NCBI GenBank assembly: GCA_045649405.1
Contig: JAZRPW010000056.1
Coordinates: forward strand, 1 to 64,000
Direction of reading: 5' to 3'
DNA from: RUG11462 sp045649405
Lineage (GTDB): Bacteria; Bacillota; Clostridia; Oscillospirales; Acutalibacteraceae
DNA: 64,000 nt
The position numbers were made by a program, and so were the translations under genes. The notes under the pieces are model-generated. The model was given only the letters and a program-made list of their open reading frames with translations, was not told where the DNA came from and made no database searches. Of the stretch, positions 7,625-17,200 are shown piece after piece; positions within the stretch are counted from its first letter, which is position 1; the number at the start of each line of letters is the position of its first letter.

Positions 7625-7771
7625 ATGAAGTTTGAAAAACAAAAAATTGATTTAGAAAAATACGAAACTATTGATATTGTTACTGCTTCGCCAGAAGAGG
7701 AAGTAACAAATCCAACTGAAAAACCAGTTGAAACAACCAAATACGACCCTTACGAAAACGATAAGTGGTAA
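7625..7771 (+). CDS. 48-residue acidic protein, unknown
   Basis: It begins MKFEKQKIDLEKYETIDIVT and ends YDPYENDKW. It has a good ribosome binding site (agaggtg), starts 19 bp after the secreted-protein gene and ends just before that operon's terminator. No signal peptide, no membrane helix and no cysteine. It is rich in Glu, Lys, Thr and Pro and looks disordered. Short proteins with a similar 'E..DIVT.S' core occur behind secreted-protein genes in gut Clostridia in my recollection; I know of no established function. It is coding rather than spacer because of the ribosome binding site, the spacing and the codon pattern. Confidence 0.65.
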   Translation: MKFEKQKIDLEKYETIDIVTASPEEEVTNPTEKPVETTKYDPYENDKW

Positions 7772-7779
7772 AATTATTA

Positions 7780-7811
7780 AAAGCCAACTCAAAATTGAGT
7801 TGGCTTTTTTA
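7780..7811 (+). terminator. intrinsic terminator of the secreted-protein operon
   Basis: Stem aaagccaactca / tgagttggcttt with a 4-nt loop, followed by a T-run. Confidence 0.85.
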
Positions 7812-7831
7812 TGTTTTTTGCATTTTTATAC

Positions 7832-7860
7832 TTGAAAAAAACGTTTAATAATGTTATTAT
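7832..7860 (+). promoter_or_regulatory. valS promoter
   Basis: TTGAAA (7832-7837) and TATTAT (7855-7860), 17-bp spacing. Only about 33 nt lie between the expected transcript start and the valS ATG, too little for a T-box leader. Confidence 0.6.
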
Positions 7861-7899
7861 AGATATAACTGTAAATTAAATTAAAGGAAGTATTATTTT

Positions 7900-10512
7900 A
7901 TGGCTAAAGAATTAGCAAAACAATATAATCCAAGTGAGGTTGAAGACCGCACTTATAAATTCTGGTTAGATGGGGATTATTTTCATGCTGAGGTTGATGA
8001 AAAGAAAAAACCTTACACAATTGTAATTCCACCACCAAACATTACTGGCCAATTGCACATGGGGCATGCGCTTGATAACACTTTGCAAGACATTTTAATT
8101 CGTTTTAAAAGAATGCAAGGTTTTTCAACACTTTGGTTGCCAGGTACTGACCACGCATCAATCGCAACAGAAGCAAAAATCGTTGAAAAAATGCGTGAAG
8201 AAGGCGTTACTAAAGAAGAACTTGGTAGAGAAGGTTTCTTAGAACGTGCTTGGGATTGGAAAAAACAATACGGTGGCAGAATTATTGAACAACTTAAGAA
8301 AATGGGTTCTTCTTGTGACTGGAAACGTGAACGTTTCACAATGGATGAAGGTTGTAACAAAGCCGTTAAAGAAGTGTTTGTTAACCTTTATGAAAAAGGT
8401 CTTATTTACCGTGGCGAACGTATCATTAACTGGTGTCCAAAATGTTTGACATCAATTTCTGACGCTGAGGTTGAATATGAAGAACAAGCAGGCAACTTCT
8501 GGCATTTAAGATATCCACTTACTGATGGTAGCGGTTTCGTTGAACTTGCAACAACACGTCCTGAAACATTGCTTGGCGATACTGCAGTTGCTGTTAACCC
8601 AAATGATGAAAGATATAAAGATATTATTGGCAAAACTGTAACTTTACCACTCGTTGGCAGAGAAATTCCAGTAGTTGCTGATGATTATGTTGCTGTAGAT
8701 TTCGGTACTGGTGTTGTTAAAATTACACCTGCACACGACCCTAACGACTTTGAAGTTGGTCTTCGTCACAACCTTCCTGTTATCAACGTTATGACAGATG
8801 ACGCTAAAATTACTGCAGATTATGAAAAATATGCAGGAATGGATAGATATGAAGCTAGAAAACAAATTGTTAAGGACCTTGAAGAAGGTGGCTTCTTAGT
8901 AAAAATTGAAGAACACGCTCACAATGTTGGTACTTGTTATCGCTGTTCAACAACTGTTGAGCCAAGAGTTTCAAAACAATGGTTCGTTAAAATGGAGCCA
9001 CTAGCAAAACCTGCAATCGAAGCAGTAAAACAAGGCGAAACAAAATTTGTTCCTGAAAGATTTGATAAAATTTATTACCACTGGATGGAAAACATTAAAG
9101 ACTGGGGTATTTCTCGTCAACTTTGGTGGGGTCATAGAATTCCTGCTTACTACTGTGCAGACTGTGGCGAAGTTATCGTTTCAAAAGATGATGTTGCAAC
9201 ATGTCCAAAATGTGGTAGTACAATGGTTACTCAAGACCCTGATACACTTGATACATGGTTCTCATCGGCACTTTGGCCATTCTCAACACTCGGTTGGCCA
9301 GATAAAACAAAAGAACTTGATTATTTCTACCCAACTGCAACTCTTGTAACTGGTTATGATATCATCTTCTTCTGGGTTGCTAGAATGATGTTCTCAGGTA
9401 TTGAGCATATGGGCAAAGCACCATTTAGCACCGTTCTTATTCACGGCTTGGTTCGTGACCCACAAGGCAGAAAAATGTCAAAATCTTTGGGCAATGGTGT
9501 TGATCCATTGCAAGAAATTGAAAAATACGGTGCAGATGCGCTTAGATTTACACTTGCTACTGGTAACAGCCCTGGTAATGATATGAGATATTTACCTGAA
9601 AGGGTAGAAGCTTCAAGAAACTTTGCTAATAAGATTTGGAACGCTGCAAGATTTATTTTGATGAATCTTGATGAAAATGAAGCAGCACCACACATTCCAG
9701 AAAATCTCGCTGTTGAAGATAAATGGATTATTTCAAAGTTTAACACTCTTGCAAAAGAAGTAACAGAAAATTTAGAAAAATTCGAACTTGGTCTTGCAGT
9801 TCAAAAACTTTATGACTTTATTTGGGATGTTTTCTGCGACTGGTATATTGAAATTGCTAAAATTAGATTAAATGGTGAAGACAGTGCAACTGCAAAAGCA
9901 GTGCTTGTATATGTAATGAGTGGTTGTATGAAACTCTTGCATCCATTTATGCCATTTATTACCGAAGAAATTTGGCAGTCATTACCACACGATGGCGAAT
10001 CAATTATGATTAGTGATTGGATTGAGTTTGATGAAAAACTCAACTTTGCAGATGATGAAGAGCAATTTGAAAGCATTATGGCTGCAGTAAAAGCAATTCG
10101 TACAAGAAGAAGTGAAATGAATGTTGCACCATCTAAAAAAGCAGCAATTTACATTGCTACTAATAAGGTTGACACATTCAAAACTTCAAGCGCAGTTATT
10201 GCAAAACTTGCAAGTGGCTCAGAAGTAGAAGTTGCAAATGAATTTACAATTGAAAACGCAGTTTCAATCGTTACTAATGATGCAACAATTTATATTCCAC
10301 TTGGTGAATTGGTTGACTTTGAAGCAGAGCGCGCTCGCCTTAATAAAGAAAAAGAAGCAATTATGAAAAAGTTAGAACTCACTGAGCGCAAACTTTCAAA
10401 TGAAGGCTTCTTGGCAAAAGCACCTGCAAATGTAGTTGAATCAGAAAAAGAAAAAGCAGTTGAAATGAAAAATCAAATCGCACTTATCGATGAGCAGTTG
10501 GCAAAATTATAA
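7900..10512 (+). CDS. valS: valyl-tRNA synthetase
   Basis: Charges tRNA-Val. Class I synthetase of 870 residues, the normal length for Firmicutes. The HIGH motif appears as HMGH (about 47-50) after PPPNITGQL, and KMSKS lies near 525. An editing domain sits between them (TTRPETLLGDTAVAVNP). Two zinc-binding clusters are seen: CYRC and the CADCGE..CPKCG pair. The C-terminal coiled coil (about 805-870) is the tRNA-binding arm. It is monocistronic with its own promoter and terminator; no T-box is seen. Confidence 0.98.
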   Translation: MAKELAKQYNPSEVEDRTYKFWLDGDYFHAEVDEKKKPYTIVIPPPNITGQLHMGHALDNTLQDILIRFKRMQGFSTLWLPGTDHASIATEAKIVEKMREEGVTKEELGREGFLERAWDWKKQYGGRIIEQLKKMGSSCDWKRERFTMDEGCNKAVKEVFVNLYEKGLIYRGERIINWCPKCLTSISDAEVEYEEQAGNFWHLRYPLTDGSGFVELATTRPETLLGDTAVAVNPNDERYKDIIGKTVTLPLVGREIPVVADDYVAVDFGTGVVKITPAHDPNDFEVGLRHNLPVINVMTDDAKITADYEKYAGMDRYEARKQIVKDLEEGGFLVKIEEHAHNVGTCYRCSTTVEPRVSKQWFVKMEPLAKPAIEAVKQGETKFVPERFDKIYYHWMENIKDWGISRQLWWGHRIPAYYCADCGEVIVSKDDVATCPKCGSTMVTQDPDTLDTWFSSALWPFSTLGWPDKTKELDYFYPTATLVTGYDIIFFWVARMMFSGIEHMGKAPFSTVLIHGLVRDPQGRKMSKSLGNGVDPLQEIEKYGADALRFTLATGNSPGNDMRYLPERVEASRNFANKIWNAARFILMNLDENEAAPHIPENLAVEDKWIISKFNTLAKEVTENLEKFELGLAVQKLYDFIWDVFCDWYIEIAKIRLNGEDSATAKAVLVYVMSGCMKLLHPFMPFITEEIWQSLPHDGESIMISDWIEFDEKLNFADDEEQFESIMAAVKAIRTRRSEMNVAPSKKAAIYIATNKVDTFKTSSAVIAKLASGSEVEVANEFTIENAVSIVTNDATIYIPLGELVDFEAERARLNKEKEAIMKKLELTERKLSNEGFLAKAPANVVESEKEKAVEMKNQIALIDEQLAKL

Positions 10513-10528
10513 TGTGATAAAAATTGTA

Positions 10529-10557
10529 GGGGAGCGCATTGCGCTCCCGTTTTTTTA
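10529..10557 (+). terminator. valS terminator
   Basis: Strong GC-rich stem gggagcgca / tgcgctccc with almost no loop, followed by a run of seven T. Confidence 0.9.
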
Positions 10558-10564
10558 TTAGCAA

Positions 10565-10642
10565 GTCATCCTGAGCGTAAGTCGAAGGATCTAAAACTGT
10601 TTAAAAGATTCTTCAACTTCACTTCGTTTCGTTCAGAATGAC
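10565..10642. repeat. imperfect inverted repeat of a dispersed-repeat type
   Basis: Arms gtcatcctgagcg...gaaggatct (10565-10592) and agattcttcaac...cagaatgac (10606-10642) form a long imperfect hairpin around a short centre. Repeats built on 'cctgagcg-aa-gtcgaaggatc' occur in many copies in unrelated bacterial genomes, so this is probably one member of a dispersed family. No gene was seen inside. Confidence 0.6.
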
Positions 10643-10651
10643 AAGATTGTT

Positions 10652-10690
10652 AAAAAACCTGACTTGAATTTTCAAGTCAGGTTTTTTGTT
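10652..10690. terminator. bidirectional intrinsic terminator
   Basis: Perfect 16-bp stem aaaaaacctgacttga / tcaagtcaggtttttt with loop attt. T-runs are available in both directions. It most likely ends the minus-strand small gene at 10693-10824. Confidence 0.85.
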
Positions 10691-10692
10691 TT

Positions 10693-10824
10693 TTAGTAAT
10701 CTTTTTTATCGTTAAATTGGTTGTTTTTCTTGTTGTCGAACTTGTTTTGGTTGTTTTTGTTTTGTGCATTAGTTTTATCTTTTTTGTTTTGTGCTTGGTT
10801 TTTGTTGTTATTTTGATAATCCAT
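10693..10824 (-). CDS. 43-residue Asn/Lys/Gln-rich protein
   Basis: Starts MDYQNNNKNQAQN and ends FNDKKDY. It contains 14 Asn, 10 Lys and 6 Gln, no Cys and no hydrophobic stretch. The ATG at 10824 is preceded by AAGGAGATTTATT, an excellent ribosome binding site, and the gene ends right at a strong terminator. It should be a soluble, disordered, basic protein. A role as a spore or nucleic-acid-associated small protein would fit the composition but nothing specific supports it. I do not recognise a family. Confidence 0.65.
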   Translation of the reverse strand: MDYQNNNKNQAQNKKDKTNAQNKNNQNKFDNKKNNQFNDKKDY

Positions 10825-10974
10825 AATAAATCTCCTTAAAAAATTAAATAAAAATATAGCATTTTTTGTCGTGCTATGTTATTATTATTTCATAAGAGTT
10901 TTTAAATATACTTGTACTGTTTTTGGTACTAATGGAAATGTATAATAGAAAAAACAAAATTTGGAGTTTTAAAA

Positions 10975-13900
10975 ATGTTGAATTTAATCATTTCAAGAAC
11001 TGGTTATGGAAAAACTACATACATAAAAAATAAAATCAAAGAGCTTTGCGAAAGCGAATCTCAGGTGGTTTTGATTATTCCTGAGCAAATTTCTTTTGAA
11101 ACAGAGCGAGATATTTTGCGTGAAGTTGGGGCTAACAAACTTCAAAATGTAACTGTAATGAGTTTTACTCGTTTTTGCAGTTTGTTTTTTGGTGAGTTTG
11201 GTGGCAGAGAAAAACCATATATCGACACAGTTGGCAAAACTGCGTTAATGGCTCAGGTTTTAAAATCAAATGAAAAGAAACTTGATTTGTTTAAAAAGGT
11301 TTCAAAAACTCCGCAATTTTGTGAAATGATGTTGAGACTTGAAAATAATATCAAAAAAATATCAGTCACTCCTGATGATTTGCTTGCTTGTGCTTCTTCT
11401 CAAAATGGCCTTTTGTCTGGCAAACTTGCCGAAGCATCTTTGATTTTGGCTGAATATGAAAAAGAGCTAAACAAAGACTATTTTGACCCTCTTGATGATT
11501 TAAGTGTTGTAACAAGCCGACTTGAAGAAAATCCATTTTTCGCAGGAAAAACTGTGTTTATTGACTCTTTTACTGGCTTTACAACACAACAATTAGAATT
11601 AATTCAAAAAATTATGAAAACAGCTGAGCAAACTTATATTTCGCTCGGCTTTGATGGCGTTTATTCGCAAAGTGGTTTGTCATTGTTTTCAAATATGGCA
11701 AAAACCGCAATGCAGTTAAAACAATTAGCGGTTGATTGCGGCGTTAAAGTTGGGGAAGATGTTATTTTAACCGACAACTATAGATATAACAATGAAGAAC
11801 TTGACTTTTTAGAGAAAAACATTTTTGCTGATGATAAAAATGTTTATGATGAAGATTGCGAAAACATATGCGTAACATCTGCCCAAACACCTTATGATGA
11901 GATTGAATGCGTTGCCAAGAAAATTTTGGAACTCACTCGAGAAACTGATTTGCGTTACAGAGAGATTTCGGTTATTTCTCGTGATGCAGACCTTTACAAT
12001 GAAATCATTACTGAAACTTTTGAAAAATATGACATTCCTTTGTTTGTTGATGACAGAGAAGGGGTAGAAAATTTAAACCTTTTCAAACTTGTTTATTTTG
12101 CGTTAATGGCAATTGTAAAAAGGTTTGATTTCGAGTCGGTAATTTCACTTGTTAAAACAGGTCTTGCTGGAATCAGTGAAACAAGCGCAGAGTTGTTTGA
12201 ACTTTACTGCTATGTTTGGCGAGTTGAGAAAAAGGCGTTTTTTGAACCATTTACAATGCCGGTTGATTCATTTGTTTCTGGTAACGATGAATATTTAGAA
12301 TCTGTTTCTAATCAAATAGAAGAAACAAGAAAGAAAATTATTGAACCGCTTGAAAAATTCCGCTTAAAAAAAGGTAATACAATTAAAAGTTTTGTTAAAG
12401 CAATTTATGAATTAATTGAAGATTATCAAAGTGGAATTGCTCTTAAAAAGCAAGCAGAAGAGTTGAAAACTAAGGGGTATTTGCGCCTTAGCGAATCAAC
12501 AGTTAAAAGTTATGATGTAATGATTCATATTCTTGACCAATTGTATTTGTCCTTAGGCGAAACTTCGGTAGATGCAAAGGGATTTTTTGAGATTTTCAAT
12601 TCTGCAGTTGCTTTGTTAGATACAGGCGCTTTGCCACAAGGCATTGACGCAGTTGCAGTTGGCTCTGCTGAAAGAATGAGACCAAAATCTCCAAAAGTAA
12701 CATTCATTATCGGCGCAAATGAAGGCGTTTTCCCGTCTGCATCTGCAGGCAAAGGTTTATTTGCTGACAGTGAACTTTTGCAACTTAAAAACAGTGGAAT
12801 CAATTTGCCGTTTTTTGATATTGAAACAGCGGTAGATGAACAATATTTGGCTTATTGTGCAGTTTGCAGTCCTTCTGAAAAACTTTTTGTTTCTTATCCT
12901 GAATATTCAGTTGGAGGCGAGCAAAAAGCACCATCTTCAATTGTAGAAAACATTATTGAAATTTTTGAAAAAGTAAATGTTGAAAAATATGATAACACCG
13001 AAATTCATTCGGTTAAAGATGCGTTAAGAGCATTTGCAATTTCTGGTGGTAAAGATATCGAAATCGAGCGTTATTTTAACGAAAAAGGCAATGAAAAGTT
13101 TAATAGAATTGTTAATTCTCAAGAACAAAAAATTGAAAGTATTACTCCTGAAACTGCAAAGAAACTTTATGGCGACACAATTTATTCATCTGCTTCAAAA
13201 ATTGAAACTTACAATAAATGTGCTTTTTATTATTTTTGTCAATATGGACTTAAAGCAAAGGCATTAAGACAAGCTAAGGTGGATGCGCTTTCTCGTGGTT
13301 CGCTTGTGCATTTTGTTTTAGAAAAAATGTTAAATACATTTACTGTTGAAGCGTTTTTCAAACTTTCAGCAGAAGAAATAACTGCAAACGTTAAAAAATT
13401 TATAGACGAATTTTTAGACAAAAACAAAAATATTGTTAATCAAAATTCTGTTGAAAAATATAAATTTGAAAAAATGTGTGAAATGGTTGAAGACCTAGTT
13501 GTTAGAGTTTTCAATGAACTAAACCAATCAGAATTTAACGTTGTTAAAAACGAACTTGCAATCGGTGGCGAAGAACCAGATATTAAACCAATTGAAGTTG
13601 AGTTTGATAATGGAAAAATCATTGTTAATGGTTTTATTGACAGGGTTGATAAATCGGTTAAAAACGGAAAAGAAATATTGAGAATAATTGACTATAAAAC
13701 CGGTAGAAAATCTTTGGATTTTCCGGATTTGATTTATGGACAAAACTTGCAAATGCCTTTGTATATGAAAGCAGTAATTGAAAACGGTAAAGAACAATTT
13801 GGAGAGTGTTTGCCGGGTGGAATGTTCTACTTTGCAGCTCGTGAAGCAATTGCTGAAGCACCAAAAGGCGCAAGTGATGAGCAAATTGAACAAATTCGTC

Positions 13901-14286
13901 TTAAAGGCGTTAAAATGAATGGCGCATTTTTAGATGATGTTGATGCTTATACTGCACTTGAACCTAATGGTGGTGGAATTTATTCTCCGGTTAGGTTGAC
14001 AAACAAAGGTGCTTTGTATGCTAATACACCAAATTATACTCACGAGCAATATAAAATTTTGTCTGATTATATGGATTTGGTTTTAAAAGATACTGCAAAA
14101 GGTATTTTAAGGGGTAAAATTTCTCCTAAACCTATTGGCAGTAATGCTTGTAAATATTGTGATTTTTCAAGTGTATGTAATTTTGACGGTGAATATGAAA
14201 ATATTATGCCTATGTCAAGAGAAGAAGTTTTTGCATGCTTGAATGAAATTTTAAAAGAAAGAAGAGAGGCCGAAAATGAAATTTAA
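10975..14286 (+). CDS. addB: ATP-dependent helicase/nuclease subunit B
   Basis: Partner of AddA in the double-strand break repair complex that resects DNA ends to a Chi-like signal. 1103 residues. The Walker A is RTGYGKTT (8-15). The C-terminal RecB-type nuclease domain carries IIDYKTGRK (about 905). Cysteines in YNKCAFYYFC and in NACKYCDFSSVCNF provide the ligands of the iron-sulfur cluster that pins this domain in Firmicutes AddB. It overlaps addA by 11 nt, so translation is probably coupled. Confidence 0.95.
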   Translation: MLNLIISRTGYGKTTYIKNKIKELCESESQVVLIIPEQISFETERDILREVGANKLQNVTVMSFTRFCSLFFGEFGGREKPYIDTVGKTALMAQVLKSNEKKLDLFKKVSKTPQFCEMMLRLENNIKKISVTPDDLLACASSQNGLLSGKLAEASLILAEYEKELNKDYFDPLDDLSVVTSRLEENPFFAGKTVFIDSFTGFTTQQLELIQKIMKTAEQTYISLGFDGVYSQSGLSLFSNMAKTAMQLKQLAVDCGVKVGEDVILTDNYRYNNEELDFLEKNIFADDKNVYDEDCENICVTSAQTPYDEIECVAKKILELTRETDLRYREISVISRDADLYNEIITETFEKYDIPLFVDDREGVENLNLFKLVYFALMAIVKRFDFESVISLVKTGLAGISETSAELFELYCYVWRVEKKAFFEPFTMPVDSFVSGNDEYLESVSNQIEETRKKIIEPLEKFRLKKGNTIKSFVKAIYELIEDYQSGIALKKQAEELKTKGYLRLSESTVKSYDVMIHILDQLYLSLGETSVDAKGFFEIFNSAVALLDTGALPQGIDAVAVGSAERMRPKSPKVTFIIGANEGVFPSASAGKGLFADSELLQLKNSGINLPFFDIETAVDEQYLAYCAVCSPSEKLFVSYPEYSVGGEQKAPSSIVENIIEIFEKVNVEKYDNTEIHSVKDALRAFAISGGKDIEIERYFNEKGNEKFNRIVNSQEQKIESITPETAKKLYGDTIYSSASKIETYNKCAFYYFCQYGLKAKALRQAKVDALSRGSLVHFVLEKMLNTFTVEAFFKLSAEEITANVKKFIDEFLDKNKNIVNQNSVEKYKFEKMCEMVEDLVVRVFNELNQSEFNVVKNELAIGGEEPDIKPIEVEFDNGKIIVNGFIDRVDKSVKNGKEILRIIDYKTGRKSLDFPDLIYGQNLQMPLYMKAVIENGKEQFGECLPGGMFYFAAREAIAEAPKGASDEQIEQIRLKGVKMNGAFLDDVDAYTALEPNGGGIYSPVRLTNKGALYANTPNYTHEQYKILSDYMDLVLKDTAKGILRGKISPKPIGSNACKYCDFSSVCNFDGEYENIMPMSREEVFACLNEILKERREAENEI

Positions 14287-17200
14287 CAAAGAGCAACAAT
14301 ATGCCTTAGATGCTCGTGGCAGAGTGTTAGTTTCTGCGGCGGCTGGCTCTGGTAAAACTGCTGTGTTGGTTGAAAAAGTTATCAATATGATTTGTGATGA
14401 AATTAATCCGGTTGATGTTGATAAACTTCTTGTTGTTACATTCACAAATGCAGCTGCAGCTGAAATGAAAGAAAGAATTTCAAAGCGTCTTAGCGAAAAA
14501 ATCAAAGAAAATCCAAAAAGTTTTCATTTAAAAAAGCAAAAACTATTGTTGTCATCTGCCAATATTTCAACAATTGATAGTCTTTGCATTAATTTAGCAC
14601 GCGAATTTTTCTATAAATCGGGCATTTCAAGCGATTTTAAAATTGCAGACCAAAGTGTTGTAAAAAAACTTCAAAACGATGTTATTGATGAAATTTTTAG
14701 CGTTAAATTTGATGAAAAAACTCCAGAATTTTTAAGTTTGGTTTCTGCTTTTGGTGGCGAATATGGTGCTGAAAAATTAAGAGAAAACATATTGAAAATT
14801 TATGATTATCTTTGCAGTTTGCCATTTCCACAAGAATACACCAAAAACGTTGTAGAACTTTATGAAAAATTTGATGAAAATAGCATCTTTTTTGATATTG
14901 TTTGGAAATATGTTCATGGTTTTGTTGAATTTAGATATCGTGCTTTTCAAGAAGATTATAAAGAACTTTTAGAAGATGAAGAACTTACAAAGTTTTATGG
15001 AGAAGGTTTTTTAGAAACAAGCACAAAACTTAAAAGATTGTTAGATTTAATTGTTGCAAGAGATTACAACGGTGTTTATAATGCTGTGAAACATTTTACA
15101 AAAGCTAAAATAAGTCAAGCAAGAAAATATGAAAATATTGATTTTCGCGAAAAGATGAAGGTTGCTAAAAGCACTGCCGAAAAAACTTATGACAAGCTAG
15201 CAAAAATCTTTAATTTTGAACTTGGTGAAATTTTTGACGATGTTGAAAAATTAACTCCTGTTGTAAAAGAATTTTTTGCAGTTGTTGAATTGTTTTCTCA
15301 AAAACTTTACGAAGCAAAACTTGAAAACAATTGCTTGACTTTTGCCGATGTTGAACGAGAAGTTTTAAATCTTTTGGTTAAATTTGAAGATGGCAAAATT
15401 GAACATACTGACATTGCAGCTGAATTGTCAAATAAATTTTTTGCTGTTTTGGTTGATGAATATCAAGATACAAATGACCTTCAAAACACAATTTTTAATG
15501 CACTTTCTGATAATGGCAAAAAATTGTTTATGGTGGGCGACGTTAAGCAAAGTATTTATGGCTTTAGAAAAACAAACCCTAAAAACTTTTTGAAGTATAG
15601 AAATGAATTGCCTGATTATGAAGAAGGTGCAGAAAAATCAAGAGTAATAATGTCAGGTAACTACAGAAGTTGCGAAGATGTTTGTGATTTTGTGAATTTT
15701 TTGTTTCGCCGTCTTTTAACCGACTCTTGTGGCGAAATGTTTTATGAATCAGAAGATATGTTGGTGCCTAAGGCAGAGTTTTGTAAAATTGATGATAAAA
15801 GAGTTTGCCTTGATATTGTGACTGCGCAAGAAGATTTAACATCTACTGAACTTCAAGCATATCACATTGCTAATATTATTAAAGAAAAGGTAAATAACAA
15901 ACCAATTATTACTGAAGATGAGCAATTAAGAAAAGCAGAATATAAAGATGTTTGCATTTTGGTTAGAGGCAGAAAAGATATGACAACCATTTGCGAAATT
16001 TTAAAATCTAAAAACATTCCTGTTACTATTGATGATAGTGAAGGTTTGCTGTTAGAAAAAGAAGTAATAACTTTGTTTAATCTTTTGCAGGTTATTGATA
16101 ATCCGTTTGCTGATGTTCCACTTTTGGCAACCTTAACAGGGGATATGTATAATTTTTCTGCTGATGAAGTTGCAAAGATTAAAGCAGAGAACAAAAAAGA
16201 TTCTTTGTATAATGCGTTGATTAAAGCTTCGGCTACAAATGAACGTGTTACTGCATTTTTAGATGAAATTAGTGAGTTCAAAAAAATTAGTGCCACTTCA
16301 ACTGTTTCATCGCTTGTTAACAAAATTCTCGTAAAAACTGGTTATGAAAACACTGTTTATCTTTATAATAACGGTGGAAATTGTTATAACAATTTGCTTT
16401 TGTTTAAAGTGGCAGCTAGTGATTATGAAGAGAATGTTCAACGTGGTCTTTCTGCCTTTGTTGCTTATGTTAAAAGACAAATTGCAAACAAAGATTTTAT
16501 GAAAAAGTCTGCCGATCGTTCAAATAATGACAATTCTGTTCGTATTATGACAATGCACGGTTCAAAAGGTTTGCAGTTTCCAATTTGTATTTTGGCCTGT
16601 CTTGACAAAAGGTTTAATACAAGTGATATGACTGCAGATGTTATTTTGAATGATAAATGCGGAATTGGTATGAGATTTGTTGACAACAATCGTCATATTA
16701 AATATTCAACATTCCCAAGAAATGCGGCAATTATTGAATGTAATACTACTTCGCAGTCTGAAGAAATGCGAGTTTTGTATGTTGCAATGACCAGAGCAAA
16801 AGATTTTCTTTATATGGTTGGTGCCGATGATAAAGCTTATGATTTTTTTGCATCGATAAACAAAGATTTGATTGTTAACAAAAATGATGAAAGATTTTCT
16901 CCTGAAATCGTTCTTAGTTGTACTAACTTTTTACAAATGTTAATGCTCGGTGCTAGTGTGCATTCAGACGATAAAAAGTTAAGTATTAATTTCATTGATG
17001 AGATAGAAATCAATGAAGCCGTAGAAGGAGCAGATGACCAAACAACTGAATTTGATAACGAGAGATTTGAAAAGTTGGTAGAAATTCTTGAGTACAAATA
17101 TGCTTATAAAGATTTGAATAAGATTTTTGTAAAACAAAGCGCTTCTGCAATTGCGCATAAAGAGTTTTCGGCAGATTACAATTTTACTCGCGAGCCGGTG

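Larger units (their letters stand above)
10513..10974. other. valS-addB spacer
   Basis: This 460-bp spacer holds the valS terminator, the imperfect inverted repeat, a two-way terminator and the 43-residue minus-strand gene. The right part (10825-10974) is AT-rich; a -10-like TATAAT (10940-10945) lies about 30 bp upstream of addB, without a convincing -35 partner. Confidence 0.7.

Noticed and set aside
7861..7899. T-box leader before valS
   Set aside because: Only about 33 nt are available between the predicted transcript start and ATG, with no specifier or antiterminator structure.
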